64,000 nt of DNA from Ypsolopha sequella (taxonomy: Eukaryota; Arthropoda; Insecta; Lepidoptera; Ypsolophidae), in assembly GCA_934047225.1 (NCBI GenBank), contig OW203997.1:3954417-4018416 (forward strand), read 5' to 3'. The notes below the pieces were generated by a model. It made no database searches and was not told the origin of the DNA. It saw nothing but the letters and a program-made list of their open reading frames with translations. Position numbers and translations under genes: made by a program. The stretch's first letter is position 1; every line of letters starts with the position of its first letter. Positions 1 through 12,396 of this stretch are shown here, one piece after another.

Positions 1-965
1 TCCAAATTTTTCCTCTAAAGCTGTAAGTTTCTTTTTTAGAAACACAGAAGTCACTTTCTAGTGTATTTTCAGCTAAAACTGTCTAAATACCAATTTCAAT
101 AAAAGAACTATTTTCGTCAATTAAGAAAGCCTAACCTTTCGTTCCCACAGCGTTTGAACGTCTCAATAATTCCAGTTAATTTCCAAAGTGTATTTATGTA
201 GACGACCAATGCACTTGGTTCAACATGGTAAGTGCATGTGTCAAGCTGCCCACGCGCATGTCATACTAAAACCAAGATACATGAGACTTGCGGAGACTTA
301 ATTCCTTCGACATAAAGGTTAATATCGATTGCTAAAGGTGTAGTGATAAGATGGTCAGTCAATAAGTTTGACAAGAATGGAGCCTTTAGATGGACATATG
401 GTGCATAGAGGAGACGCGTGGTGTGTAGGTATAATGGCACTAAGGAAATTAATAAAGACGCAATGTTACTTAGGGTCGTGGGAATTGTATAACTCCTACA
501 CGTAAAACCAATTTAATGTATTAACTGCCCTACAGGAATACTTAAAGTATAATAAATCTAATAACAGTATCCAACTAGAAAATCCGACCAACTTTTAGTA
601 ACAAAATCGAGAACCTTCAGCGTCGAGTTAGCCCTGCCAAAAGATTTACCACACATCCATGGATACGCAAGTAATCGAAGCTCGCTGATTCGCCATCTTC
701 AAAAAGATGCCCATCGACAGAGAATATAATTACCCGTCTATCCACTAATCCAAGACGTACTCTAGGATGCGTATCTGGTACTCTCTACTATCCTATCCAC
801 ATTCTGAAGGCACGGTCTTCCCTACCATTACAGTGCCACCCGGTCTACTCTTGGATATGCATTGGTTCCTGTAGTCCCATAAAACATGGGGTTCAGGGGC
901 TAGTGTAAATCCTTGGGTTAATTCGTTAATCAAGTCTGGTCAAGCCACGCTGGGATCGGTGCATT
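1..965. other. Unrecognised sequence, probably containing a retroelement tail
   Basis: No coding region is supported. The part from about 600 to 960 is less AT-rich than its surroundings and runs directly into a CATT tandem run, the arrangement seen where a LINE or SINE body ends in a simple-repeat tail. I do not recognise the body, so this is an inference. Confidence 0.3.
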
Positions 966-989
966 TCATTCATTCATTCATTCATTCAT
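966..989. repeat. CATT microsatellite
   Basis: About six tandem CATT units. They may be the 3' tail of a plus-strand retroelement occupying the preceding few hundred bases. Confidence 0.85.
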
Positions 990-1098
990 CACTTATTCGA
1001 AATAGTATAGAGAGTCCTAGTAACATAACTAAGATTATATTATTTACAGTGAAAGCCATCGCTTTGGATACTCTGAACATTATTTAGAGTGCATTACA

Positions 1099-1317
1099 AA
1101 CTAGAAAAGATCAAATTAGAAACGATAACAAAATATCGTGCCAGGATTTGAATCTGCAACTTCTTGCATACACGGCAAATGCGCTACTGACTGTGTGCAC
1201 TTGGCGTGTATGCAAGATTCAAGATTTCATGTAACAAGTTCAAATCACGACCACAGATATTTTTTCAAAAAATATTTGTGTTACTTAAAATTTGTTTCTA
1301 ATTGATCTTTTCTAGTT
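1099..1317. repeat. Foldback element with a tRNA-like core
   Basis: Imperfect inverted arms of roughly 30 bp (CTAGAAAAGATCAAATTAG at 1101 and its near-complement ending at 1315) bracket the segment. Inside, a second inverted pair (CTTGCATACACG and CGTGTATGCAAG) is present. The minus strand carries GATTCAAATCC, which resembles a pol III B box, so the core may come from a tRNA-derived SINE read on the minus strand. Confidence 0.5.
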
Positions 1318-1504
1318 TTTCATGTTTAGTCGATCCGTACTATTTTTTATTTTTTTAACCTAATTATGGTATAACCTTCCTAACTAAGCTTGATCTTATT
1401 ACAATATAATATGTACGACTATAAAGACAAACCACTAAAGAGTATTAAAATTAAAATGTCAAACTACAAATCGGGACAGCTTTGAAGCAAAAGCTGTTGA
1501 AAGC

Positions 1505-1650
1505 TCTATAAGGCAATGGCACAGCCGTTAGTTTAAAGCTTTTCTTGAGCAAGCCAGGTTCGATCCCCGGTTGGCATTTCGAAAGAAATGTTAATGGAGC
1601 TCCGTAAAAGGAGCGGTGATGTTTTTCGTAAGATATTTATTGTTACGCCT
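1505..1650 (+). repeat. tRNA-derived SINE-like fragment
   Basis: The segment contains GGTTCGATCCC near 1558, a good match to a pol III B box, followed by a T-arm-like GGTTGGC. An A-box-like stretch lies about 45 bases upstream. It does not fold as a full tRNA, so it is read as a SINE head. The 3' limit is uncertain. Confidence 0.4.
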
Positions 1651-1907
1651 TGGACCAGTTAGACTTTATTTATGTTTTATGAGTGGCTATGTTAATGTCG
1701 CACTGGATGCTAGACACATAATTCTGTCATACTTTCATTTCAAGCTATAAAGCTATGTAGCAATATTCAAACTATACGAAGAAAAATATTAAGTTAATAA
1801 ATGTATTTTGTGTATTTACACTAATATTTAATAAATGTAAGGTAGAATTAATAAATATCAACAATTTATTGCAAGTAAAAAAATATAAAAATATTCTCTT
1901 TGGCTGG

Positions 1908-2325
1908 TTAAGGCGATATGCGAAAAAAACACGGGTGTTTCTTTTCTGTGTATTTCATGAAATACACGGAAAATTATAATCAGTTTCTGGTATATGCATT
2001 TTGACTATATAATCTAGGGTTTTGAAATTGAAAAACATGTTTGGGTAAATTTTACTCGATAGAAATAATTGTTGAAATGAGGTCTTCAAACACACTTTTT
2101 CTCCTCGTTTGACGAATAGGAACCATATACAGAATTCAAACATATTTTATTAGATGGGTTTTAATAATATCTAGAGATTTGATATTTGAAATTTCGCTAG
2201 CTACTTTAGTTTTTTTATAAAAATATAAAACCAACTTTTTTCCCTTTTGCCCTGAATCCGCCCCTCTCGCACTGCGCGATTTTACGCTTGGAGTGACAGT
2301 GACAAAAATAAAATTCGCATAGCCT
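1908..2325 (+). mobile_element. TTAA-flanked MITE, family 1, copy 1
   Basis: A segment of about 420 bp, closely repeated at 37327-37745 and 58631-59054 and more divergently at 12673-13101. It begins TTAAGGCGATATGCG and ends TTCGCATAGCC, an imperfect terminal inverted repeat. The left TTAA is present here, but the right one has decayed (AGCCTCCGC). TTAA targets are typical of piggyBac-type transposases. No transposase is encoded, so this is a non-autonomous element. Confidence 0.7.
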
Positions 2326-2930
2326 CCGCAAAGGAAGTCTTAGCTTGTAGCCGAGAAATGCTAAAGTGGTATATTGCCGATATAAAATATATATATGCAA
2401 TATAAAACAGACAAAAAGATACCGAATTGGTAGGAACTTGGGATAAAGCCAATAAGAAATGACGTAGGCGCAATACAAGCCCGGAAAAATATCTTGCAGT
2501 CTGTATGTAGATCGCACATTCTTTATCTTTTTTCACGTAGGTATTCTCATATAATGTTCTTGCTCGGAGACCAGAATGTCAAGTTAATGGTCGTGGCAGA
2601 TTAATGTCCAGCCTTTACCTCGGGTTGAAATGATAATATTTAATGGTAAGAGATAGTGATACGATGTTAAAACTAATGTTAAAAACAAAAACGAAATTTT
2701 GGGTAAAAAAAATCTAAACGGCGGAGACTTGGAGGCCAAGCAAACCTACTCTGATCGGGCTGAAAATATAATTGTATTTTGGAGGTTAAGGCCTTAAAAT
2801 AAGCAATTGCATTTAACACCCAAAAATTCCTTCTCCCTTCCCCCATCAAATAAGACACGAACCGATTAACTTTACGAAGTTGAAAGTGGGGCCGTCGGTG
2901 ACGTTAGATTGGGTGCAACGCAGATCAAGT

Positions 2931-3258
2931 CTTTTTATGGTTCCGTACCCAAAGGGTAACCAACGGCACCCTATTACTAAGACTCCGCTGTCCATCTGTC
3001 TGTCCGTCTGTCTGTCCGTCTGTCCGTCTGTCCGTCTGTCACCAAGCTGTATCTCATGAACCGTGACAGTTAGACAATTGAAATTTTTACAGATGATGTA
3101 GGTATTTCCGTTGCCGCTATAACAAGAAATACTAAAAAACAGAATAAAATAAATATTTAAGGGGTCTCGCATACAACAGACATGTGTTTTTGCTGTTTTT
3201 ATAGATAATGGTACGGAACCCTTCGTGTGCGAGTCCGACACGCACTTGGCCGGTTTTT
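2931..3258 (+). repeat. Moth-type interspersed repeat (ggttccgtaccc ... ggccggtttttt)
   Basis: The segment starts at GGTTCCGTACCCAAAGGGTA, includes a TCTG/TCCG tandem run at 2991-3040, and ends CGCACTTGGCCGGTTTTTT. A truncated second copy lies at 7878-8126. The open frame on its minus strand is a shadow of the repeat: its Asp/Arg/Gln/Thr-rich part is the microsatellite translated. I recognise the consensus as common in moth sequences but cannot name its class. Confidence 0.7.
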
Positions 3259-4370
3259 TATAAACGTTTTTGTAGATTGAAGGCTGTAGCAAAAAGAGTT
3301 AGAAACATAAATATCCATCGCAATTTTCTGAAAAGCTTAAAATAGTAATCATGTATAGACAGAAACAATTTTTGTGACGTAGTTGATTAAAAACTTTCAG
3401 TCGTCGTAAGGAACAACTAGTTGGTCTTTACATATAAAATTGTCGTTATCTGTAGAGAAATTGAAGGAAACTCAATTTTCAGTACTAACATTTTTGCATT
3501 TTTTTTAGGAATGACAAATCCAAATTATTTTAGTGCTTTCTTTGTTTTAATTTTTGAAAAGTGCCACTGTAATAAATTATTACGAATCTTATCATGGAAA
3601 TAGATGGCATTTAGGACGAAATATGTTTGAAGATTTAATTTTTATAATCAAACTGAAAATAAAAACAAAATTTTATACGTATATGTCTGACCTGTGGAAA
3701 GGCTTTACTTTCCGACCGAGCGCTCTTCATCCTAAGTTTTATTGACGCTTTCCAACAGGCGAGGTAGTGGCCAAGCGTAAATGTACTAAAAAGACCAGCA
3801 AATAAGTGTCATTAAAATTTACAGCATTCGTTACAAGAAAAGATATAAAGTGAGTTTAAACCATAGTTTACCAAATATTTTATAGTTCAGATAATCTGTT
3901 TGATTGAATGTCCATAGGTGTAACGCAAATGAGTCCTAAAGTTGAAGAACCAGTTGAGTTATTTCTTCATTATTCAAGTTTTATGGACAATAAATAAAAT
4001 GTATCAGCATTTCTAAATGAGTTTAAATGTACAGATGACCTAAAATGGCCAATTTGGGTGAAACATGAAATGATTTGAAAGTAGAATAGAGTCAGAGTTG
4101 CTTCATGCGTGCAAAAGAGACGGCATTACAACATAATCAAAATATGATTCATCCAAAGCGGCCTTTTTAGAGGACCAGGTCGGAAGAAGAACACCTTTTG
4201 GTTCGCCCTGATTGGGTAAGTGAGCCCTACTGCCATACCTCGGCATAAATGAGGATAAATAGCTTGACATACCTTCTGATAAACGCAGACTGGACACAAA
4301 TATGCTCCTACATTGCCCCTATTCGAATCACTAGAGCACATTATGCAAATAAGTACCATGTTACTTACAT
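3259..4370. other. No recognised feature
   Basis: AT-rich sequence with only short open frames and no coding signal or repeat structure that I can support. Confidence 0.4.
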
Positions 4371-4830
4371 ATACTTACGCCTGTCTCCCAGAGTGGTAGT
4401 CAGAGACTACAGATTTCCATCTGACACACCTCTTTCGCTTCTTCCACATCCATCAATCTAGTCTCTTCTATTCCGGGTACTTTTGACATTGCCCTTCTTC
4501 AATATGTCACCAATTTGGTCTGCATACATCCGTCTAGGGCAGCCTGATCAAACTCTACGACTTGCGCACCATAAATTTCTTTCGTCACCCTACTTTCATT
4601 CATCCTCTCTACATGTCCAAACCGAAGAAACACTCCTTTTTCTATTCTAGTCACATCTTCTTTCAGGCTGCAACGATCCCGAATGTCGATATTTTTCACT
4701 CTATCTACTCCCTAAGAAACGCATTTCCACTGAATTCACTCTACTTTGATCTTTATCTTGCCATACTCAACATTCACTACCATACATAAGTGTAGGAGCC
4801 AACACTCCATTATGAACTGCCAATCGTGCC
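4371..4830 (-). mobile_element. LINE 3' remnant (C-terminal part of a reverse-transcriptase polyprotein)
   Basis: Read on the minus strand, the frame at 4699-4499 gives IRDRCSLKEDVTRIEKG followed by FGHVERMNESRVTKEIYGA. This block is characteristic of the region after the reverse transcriptase in insect non-LTR elements (usually LKEDVVTRIEKGMLRWFGHVERM). Frameshifts break it: sequence on both sides resembles the same polyprotein in other frames. The following minus-strand text (gatggaaatctgtagtctctgac) recurs near 14310-14400 and 49070-49140, so it marks the family's 3' end. The RT core and endonuclease are absent, so it is a dead fragment. Confidence 0.65.
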
Positions 4831-5808
4831 TTTGCAGTTACATTTTGGCTACCCATAATAAAGGAATCTAGGGCTCCGTTTAGTTTATTTCTTTCAATTT
4901 AGAAATTGATATCACCGTCAAACTTTCCATCGCGCGTAAATAGACAAACAAACCAAATTTTTTATAGTTAATTATATTAAAACAATAAAAATATATTTGT
5001 ACTTGATATACTTGATATATATGGGGCCGTCAGCAGTCGAATAAGTAGTAGATATTTAAAAGGTAAGAGCATTGAAAACTATCAAGATTAACATGATATG
5101 ATCAGAGTATCAATATCGGTATATAAATAAAACACGACCCAATTAAAACTGGTACAGCAACGACTATCTGGAGACAATCTTAGTGAACCTGCTTTCATGT
5201 AGTTGATTAACAAAATTACTATTACAGTTGTGCTTGAGAATTTTAACCTTTATTGAGTTACAATAAAACCGAGGCTCTTTAAGATTTCGTGAAATTAAAA
5301 TATTGGTTGTTTTGCTACGTCTTAGCAAGATGAGAAACACGGAGCCCACTGTGTAGCTTGTAGATCTTTAAATAATTTCGTATCTCCGTTTTATTTAGCC
5401 TTTATTTGCCGAATAACTATTGTGTGTAACTATCTTTGTACGGAAACTAAAGTGGAATCGATCGAAAATAATCAATAAGCTGATGTTTTAAAGATTACTA
5501 TATCAAAAGGGATAAAATCTTGGACAACACATTGTAGTAAGACGATTGTTGATGAAACTCAAGATATCATAATTTGCGTATACGCATCGTACACACAAGG
5601 CAAGTATCCTATGAAAGTGAGATTGTTGATAATGTTATGAAATAGAGTAAGATGGTGCCGATAGGAACAATGTTGCAAATTCCTAGGCGCCAACTGGCTT
5701 TAAATGAAGGACATGCTGCTAGTAGTCAATATATTAGTGTCTCATAAAATTAGGTTTAATGCCTAGTTTTGGATTAAGTTTCAGTAGGATTGTTATATTA
5801 ATGGCTAA
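4831..5808. other. No recognised feature
   Basis: AT-rich sequence with no supportable gene or repeat. Confidence 0.4.
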
Positions 5809-6210
5809 ATAGTAGTTTATGCTACAAGGGCGCAAAGGAATAAATTACGAGGACGATTTAAAACACGAGCGTAGCGAGTGTTTTAAACGTAACCGAGTAA
5901 TTTATTGCTTTTACGCCCGTGTATCATACTACATTTTTCAATGCATAGTGTGAGGAAATGAAAACAAATATAATCTTGTGAACTTTAAATTATAATTGGC
6001 TCAAAAGGACTGTATCCAGAGCCGTTAAACAGTGGAAAAAAAAGCATGACATTTATGGTACACAGGAAAGGCTGCAGGTTAGCCAACCATTGTAAATAAA
6101 TAAAAAAAAATAATAATAATAAAGCCCTAGGGCAAAATAATCGACTTTCTGTTCGGTTTTGTTGCATAAAAAGTGGGCCTTTACGAGCACATGCATTGAA
6201 AAATATATTA
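5809..6210 (+). repeat. 0.4 kb interspersed repeat (agtagtttatgctacaagggcg), copy 1
   Basis: Nearly the whole segment recurs at 8591-8965. Shared landmarks are AGTAGTTTATGCTACAAGGG, CGCCCGTGTATCATACTAC and GCCCTAGGGCAAAATAATCG. This copy has an extra internal block around AACACGAGCGTAGCGAGTG. The open frames on its minus strand are not conserved in the other copy and are not genes. Confidence 0.7.
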
Positions 6211-7877
6211 TGTACAATAACTTCAATACTGAAAATGAATTAGGAGGACACGTCAAGTTCTGATAAAAATATACTGTAGAATTTATTGTGAAAGTGTCAT
6301 TACAAGAGAATCTAGTACCTTTAAAAGCGAATAAGTAGGTAATAAAACTTGAGAAAAATGTGAAAAAATTGTTAATGCAGTCTTTAGCGTAAAGTCACAA
6401 CACTTGAAGATGCCGCCATCTTGAACACATAATAAATAGACTTAATAGCTTCATAAAATTCTCAAATTTACTGAAGTGAGAACCTCAGTTTTAATAAAAA
6501 ATATATTAAAGACCAAGGATGACTGCGTTATGCCAGGCTCTGTTGGTGGCGAGGAGGTTGTGCAAAAAAGTTTTCATGTCATTAAAACGTGTGTTGATGG
6601 CCCATTAACTTAATTTGATGTTGCACGTATAAGTGGTATGCAAAAGGAAGTAAAAAAGAAAAGTAATACGGATTAATTTAATATAAAAGATGGCGTATAA
6701 ATAAATTGAGCTAATGGAAACAAAGTATAAACAAAGCTTGAAAATAACGTTCACAAACCTAAACGTAAAGTTGTAGCAACTTTGTTACATCATATATCCT
6801 TTGAATGGATAACTACAATTTGATTGGTACTCGGTTTTTATGAAATTCAAGGCAAACTTTTGCTTAATTGACAGAAATGGGAGTCATAAAGGCGTTTGAT
6901 TTAAGTTTATATCTTACTTGAATCCGAATACAGGTAGCCTGTCGATAAAATTTTAACACTTTATAATATTCTTCGAAATATATAAAGATAAAGATAAGAA
7001 AAGGATACATATAAAGACAAAACGAAATTTTGTACGAATTTCAAAAAGTATTGATACGTAACAAATTACCTCTTTATTATAGCTTCTTAGATTATAAAAA
7101 GCTTTGTAGTAAGAGAGATAATACTAAAGAAGTCAAGGAGTAAAAGAAAAGGGACTATTAAATAAATCCCTTAATTATAGATTAAGTGATAGGATTTATA
7201 AGAATTTGAATAAATTCCTTGCATTAGTCGACCGAAATTAACAAGCTATTTCCAGATCTAATTGAGATGAGAAATTCTTTCATTTGTGTAGAAATTAAGA
7301 ACATATTGGATATCTTAGAAAACTACATTAATTTCATAAGATATCCGATATGTGACATGTGATTATCGAAAGATAATCAAGAAATTTATTATATAAATAT
7401 AGCCTCTGTTTTATTTACAAAAAAGTGTTCAAGCTTATTCAAATAATTTGTTTTCTTCGGGTATCATACTTTAGTTCTATAACCCTTTCAATGGATTTTG
7501 CTAATTTAGCAACTGGTTTTTGAAACGGTTTTCACGTAAGCGACAACGATTTAATATGTCATTTGACATTAATATATGTACGAGGAAATCTTTGAGTCGT
7601 TAAAGGGAAGATGACATATTATTTTGAAAAAATCTTAACCGCAATTTACAATTTAGTTGTAAATTAAGTTTTTCCAAGATAAATCATAATGTGAGGTGGA
7701 CTTTGAACTTGACACGAGGCTTGCGGCTTGCGCTAATCCCGCACATTCTCAGTGCAACCAAATGGGATGCGGCCATGCACTGTCGCAAGCCGCATGGTCG
7801 AACCATAAAGGCAGCAACTCCAAAAACCATAGCAGGCAATCGAAAGCTTTGTTTGTAATCAATATCTCGACATGTTT
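6211..7877. other. No recognised gene; small inverted repeats
   Basis: AT-rich DNA. Short inverted pairs occur near 7305-7355 (ACATATTGGATATCTTA against a near-complement) and near 7725-7795 (GCGGCTTGCG / CGCAAGCCGC). The open frame at 7696-7881 spans the second pair and runs into the next repeat, so it is not taken as a gene. Confidence 0.4.
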
Positions 7878-8126
7878 TTAGGGTCTGTCTGTCCGTCTGT
7901 CACCAGGCTGTATCTCATGAACCATGATAGTTAGACAGTTGAAATTTTCAGAAATGATGTATTTTTCTGTTGCCGCTATAACAACAAATACTAAAAAACA
8001 GAATGAAATAAATATTTAAGGGGGCTCCCATACAACAGACATGTTTTTTTGCCGTTTTTATAAATAATAGATAATTGTATGGAACCCTTCATGCACGGGT
8101 CCGACTCGCACTTGGCCGGTTTTTAT
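7878..8126 (+). repeat. Moth-type interspersed repeat (… ggccggttttt), 5'-truncated copy
   Basis: It matches the 3' two thirds of the repeat at 2931-3258, from the TCTG/TCCG run through CACTTGGCCGGTTTTT, followed by a TTTTA simple repeat. 5' truncation suggests copying by a retrotransposition mechanism. Confidence 0.7.
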
Positions 8127-8590
8127 TTTATTTTATTTTACTGTATACTAAAAGATAAACTCTTCAGAAGGATGTTTACAAACTTAAACTATTGGAAACA
8201 GAAAATAAAACGTAATCAATTATTATTGAACATTAAAATATTAATAACTTCGTTTGTTACTTGTATAACTAATATTCAATTCAATTCGTATTAGTAATAA
8301 TAACTCCCTCATCATTGGAGTCAAAGAAATAAGCATTATTTTATATTAATGCCACGTGTTGGCCCTCTGTGGCATTATCACCCCTCCCCACTGATCCCTA
8401 ATTCAAATTCCTCCTCATGAACTTTGAAAAGTCACATGCTGCCATTTTGTCCCCGTCCTTTACTTGAAATATCACCTCGTGTCATATAAATTACTAGCTA
8501 CAACCTTTAGAAAATATTTCCTTTCTTATAAAGATCTTCAGTTACATAAAAAGATAATATTTTAGGTAAGTATATACTTAAATCAGGACA
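8127..8590. other. No recognised feature
   Basis: AT-rich sequence without supportable features. Confidence 0.35.
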
Positions 8591-8965
8591 TAATAGTAGT
8601 TTATGCTACAAGGGCGAAAAGAAATAAATTACGAGGACGAGTCCGAGTCCTCGTAATTTATTGCTCTCACGCCCGTGTATCATACTACGTTTTTCAATGC
8701 ATAGTGTGAGGAAATAAAACAAATATAATCGTGTGAACTTTTAATTATGATTGGCTCAAAGGGACTGTATCCAGAGCCATTAAACAGTGGAAAAAAAGTA
8801 TAAAATTTATGGTACACAGGAAAGGTTGCAGGTTAGCCAACCTTTGTAAATAAATAAAAAAAATTAATAATAATAAAGCCCTAGGGCAAAATAATCGACT
8901 TTCAGTTTGGTTTTGATGCATAAAAAGTTTGCCTTTACGAGCACTTGCATTGAAAAGTATATTAT
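8591..8965 (+). repeat. 0.4 kb interspersed repeat, copy 2
   Basis: Second copy of the element at 5809-6210, colinear from AGTAGTTTATGCTACAAGGG to the sequence around TTTACGAGCACTTGCATTG. It has a shorter internal palindrome (GAGGACGAGTCCGAGTCCTC) where copy 1 has the gagcgtagcgag block. Confidence 0.7.
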
Positions 8966-9333
8966 TTTGTGTGTATGAATTGCACGTTCACCAAAAACAC
9001 ATGAGAAGTTTTAATAAACAATTTAAGATTTTGATATTTTAAGTGGAGGATTTATAAGTTTTCGCCAAACTTAAGAAGGTGGATGTACAAATAAAGTTTG
9101 TTTACTACGTTAATCCGAATCGGCCCCTTATTTATGGCTAATAAATTTCAAACGCAACGCAAATAAATTTAAGATTAGCAAGCAACTGACATGAATGACC
9201 AAATGATGGATTTGACTGTAAAATTTGTGAACACATTAAATATTTCATTTGAGGAAATCCTACGCAAAATTGGTGACATATTTTTAGAAAGTATTTAAAG
9301 ATTATACTCAGACGTGCATTCGTAGCACAGTGT
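8966..9333. other. No recognised feature
   Basis: AT-rich sequence. The last ~15 bases (CGTAGCACAGTG) resemble the ends of the foldbacks at 13101-13258 and 16671-16828. Confidence 0.35.
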
Positions 9334-9717
9334 TTAAGGCGATTACCTTCGCCAAATTAGCAGCTCGATGTTTGTCTGTATGAATATCGACGGAAACGAC
9401 ATTGAAATAGCGTTCAAATCAGTGCACAATGCGTGGTGGCTGTTATGACGCTCGCTGCATCCTTGAAAGGGCAAAATAGGAGAAAATAATACTTTTCACA
9501 TGGGCGTCATTGTTCAATTAAATAATTCTATGTTATATTTTTTTTTTTTTTTTTTTTTTTTCATGTATACATTATTTATTTAACAATATAAAACTTAAAT
9601 AACATTAAGACTACCTATAAATTAATAGAAACATAAAAGATAAAATTATACCTAACTAAAAAATAAATTAAGAAAAACTTACCTATAAATTAAACAATAT
9701 AAAATATTTTTTCCAAA

Positions 9718-11157
9718 TCACCGCCGTCGATCGGAAGGGGTCCCCAAAAGGCTGGAAGCATTTCCTCGTTGGATAGCTAAACTTAGTCGCTGTCCGAGGT
9801 ATGCCCCAGCCCTCCGGTCCCCTGAAACGTCGACCAGTCGCGAAGATATTTCCTTGAACATCTGCTTCGCGGCTGGATCCCACGGCCCTAAAGTTTCTAC
9901 TCCAAAAGGCGCAAATATATAGTCTGAACTTAGACCTACATACTTGCGCCTTTTGGAGTCCTCTGCTGAGGGTGCCGCAGCACCAGCTTTAGCGGCAGTC
10001 GCTTGGATGTAGGACGCCGCCAATGTGTCGACACAAGTGGCGTCCCACACCAGCGACCTGCCGTTTTTCCACGGAATGAGTGTCATTCCATCGGGCCTCT
10101 TACCGTCGCTGCGTATAATGCCTTTCGGCTCCAAAATAGCCGGCACACCAATGGTGGCAAGGGCCCGACGGATGACATCATTCAGACTGGCATGCCGCGA
10201 CAGACGTCCAGCGCTCCTTTTGCAGGATAGGCCATGGTGTCCAAGCTGGTCGACGTTGACACCACATCGACAGCGGTGAGGTTCATTTGTCCTGGCGCTG
10301 ATCCGGAGACTCACGGCTAAAGAAAACGTTGTTTTGTCCAGCTGAGTGCCAATGACGACAGATGGTAAAGCGTGCAGCCAGTAACCTGACTCCCGCTCGC
10401 TAGCTGCCAGAAGACGAGCTCGGTCCGCAGCGTTGGTGGAGGTCTCCAACATGTTTTTTTGAACCTTGCTGCAGATCGGCTCGTTCCATAATTTTTGAGA
10501 ATTCAAATCCGTGGGCAGGCTCTCGCCGGGACAGGCAAGCGTCCAAGCGTCCCTAGCCTCCACCAAGCACGAGGCCTCAACATCACCGAGTGATGGGCTT
10601 ATTATTGTACCATAGAGGTCCTTCGTGCTGTGGCTGGAGGACAGGAAAGCAGGGAGGTCTACACAAGAAATTTGGCGAATCCCCAGGCCACCGAGCCGGA
10701 CTGGAAGGGTGGCTTGGCTCCAAGACCGGTCAGTGAGTGAGCAGTTTAAAATAGTTACTAAAGTTTGACGAAGAATATTATCAAAAATTTTGAGATAGAC
10801 GTCAAATTTCCAAAGGGGACAGCAACGCAAAACGTAAATTAATTTTGGAACAAAGAGGCAAAATTTTAAAATAAAGAAAGCAATGTGTGGATTTATACTG
10901 GTTAAACGGTCAGAAACAGCGATGAATTTGGCTACCTGCTCATTCACGTAGCCGGGGATCGATTCGTTTAAGACCGGGGCTCCAAGGAGGCGCAACGACT
11001 CGTTATCGACAATTTTTATTTTAGGAGCAATACTATTAAATTTTGAAATGATAGCAGCTTTATCTATGGGATTGATGAGATTTGAAACAAATAGTTCGCA
11101 CTTTGAGAAGTTCAGTTCAAGGTAGGCCTTAGACATAGGTGTCTTTAAATTTCTCAA
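9718..11157 (-). pseudogene. LINE ORF, downstream part: RT thumb, zinc knuckle and restriction-like endonuclease
   Basis: Continues the polyprotein in a different frame from the reverse transcriptase upstream. The first codon here is TTG inside the RT region, so this is not a true start; recognisable homology begins at about residue 12 (LELNFSKCELF). Residues 151-161 (LPVRLGGLGIR) are typical of the post-RT region of LINEs. A knuckle C296-x-C298 … H307/H308 … C312 precedes a PD-(D/E)XK-like nuclease: RPDG at 354-357 and WDATCVD at 371-377, with D356 and D372 as likely catalytic acids. In working elements this nuclease nicks the target to prime reverse transcription. The antisense frames across it are shadows. 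The clade is not resolved from sequence alone. Confidence 0.75.
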
Positions 11158-12396
11158 TTAAAATTTCAAGGTCAGTAAGAACGGTTGTGGCATTGCCTCC
11201 AATGGAACCGTCATCCAAGTACCAAACATTAAATTTTGAATTTAGGGTTTTTATTATCGGATTGATAGCCAGACTGAATATTGCCGGTCCAAGCGGATCG
11301 CCCTGCTGACAGCCTGTTGCTGATTCCAAAAGGTGGTTTTTATATATTAATTTTGATGTGCTACCATAGCACTGATACGTGTAGCTATATATTGCTGGGG
11401 AGTGATTTTTTATCTCTCTCAGCAAGGCTCCCCTGTCCACGGAGTTGAAGGCATTCTTGACATCAACCTTCAACAGAACTTCACCTGCATTATGAGTGAG
11501 GAAGGTGCGGGCTGCATGGACTGCAGCCTCACACCCTCCCCTGCTACCAAAACCTAGTTGTAATGGTTGTAATTTTGGTGTTAAATCTTCCAGGATATGT
11601 TTACAGCAAATTTTGGAAACTATTCGCCGAAAAGTGTTGCCTACAGCAATGGGTCTAATTCCGCCATCCTTCTTTTTTAGGGCACACAGATTCGCACCAT
11701 AGAGCAAATCTGTGATGCCCTCGCACACTCTCCCTGACAACATCAGATTCGCTAGCCGCGCGATGTCCTCAAGGAGGGTTTGACCGGCATGCCCATTAGA
11801 CCCACCTACTAAATCTTTCAAGTGTTGGGGGCTGATGCCGTCTAACCCAGCAGCTGACCCGTTTTTAAAAGACATCACTGCAGCTAGCGCATCCTCCACT
11901 GTGGCCTCGGGTGTGCGGTCGGTAGGATGGGGTGGATCAGGTAGCGAGCAGGTTCCGGCTGAAGGTGGATGTTTTGAAGCCAGAGCCAAAAGTGTATCTG
12001 GAGAGTCAGGAGCCATGGTATCCTCAGAGAAGAGGAGATGAGCGGCCCCTCTAATATCTCCATCATTAAATTTACTTTCAATTTTATTTTTTATTGCTGA
12101 TGAATGTTGGTATTTTATAGTATTGTTATTATCCGGGTTGAAGTCTTGGTTGGATATGCAATTATCTTTAATTTTTTGTGTGAGTGAGCCTCTCTCACTC
12201 CTCCCCTTCCTCACGTGCAGGATCCGGTATGCGAATGTGAAAAGTTGTTTCCAGCAATCTTCGTTGTTTTCGTCTATAACTGATTTGATGCATTTGGACA
12301 GAGAGGTCGCTACAGTTATACGGGCCCCCCTTGGAATTCGTTTTACAACCGGTATTGTAGTCTTGTATGTGCTTATGAGTTTCCAAAGAGGATAAA
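11129..12396 (-). pseudogene. LINE ORF, upstream part: reverse transcriptase domain
   Basis: RT of a non-LTR retrotransposon. In the 361-residue frame beginning at 12214: GLDG at 123-126 (motif 0 region), the DGGIRPIAVGN block at 183-193, GFGSRGG at 221-227, motif A with D251 (LLKVDVKNAFNSVD), motif B GCQQGDPLGP at 301-310, and motif C YLDD at 332-335. All three catalytic aspartates are present. The codon at 12214 is GTG and the same frame stays open upstream to about 12396, so the real ORF ran beyond the truncation. It ends in TAA at 11129 just after motif D (LEILIEKFKD), where homology jumps to another frame: a frameshift mutation at about 11130-11160. Confidence 0.8.

Noticed and set aside
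2215..2536. 100- and 84-codon minus-strand frames
   Set aside because: They fall in MITE family 1 and are not kept open in the copies at 37327 and 58631.
2846..3292. 148-codon minus-strand frame with an Asp/Arg/Gln/Thr-rich segment
   Set aside because: It lies across an interspersed repeat and its low-complexity part is a translated TCTG/TCCG microsatellite; the second repeat copy does not keep the frame.
9538..9561. T24 run as a transcription terminator
   Set aside because: It is the A tail of the minus-strand LINE, next to the target duplication.
10003..12041. Several plus-strand frames of 65-90 codons across the LINE
   Set aside because: They are antisense shadows of the reverse transcriptase and endonuclease frames.
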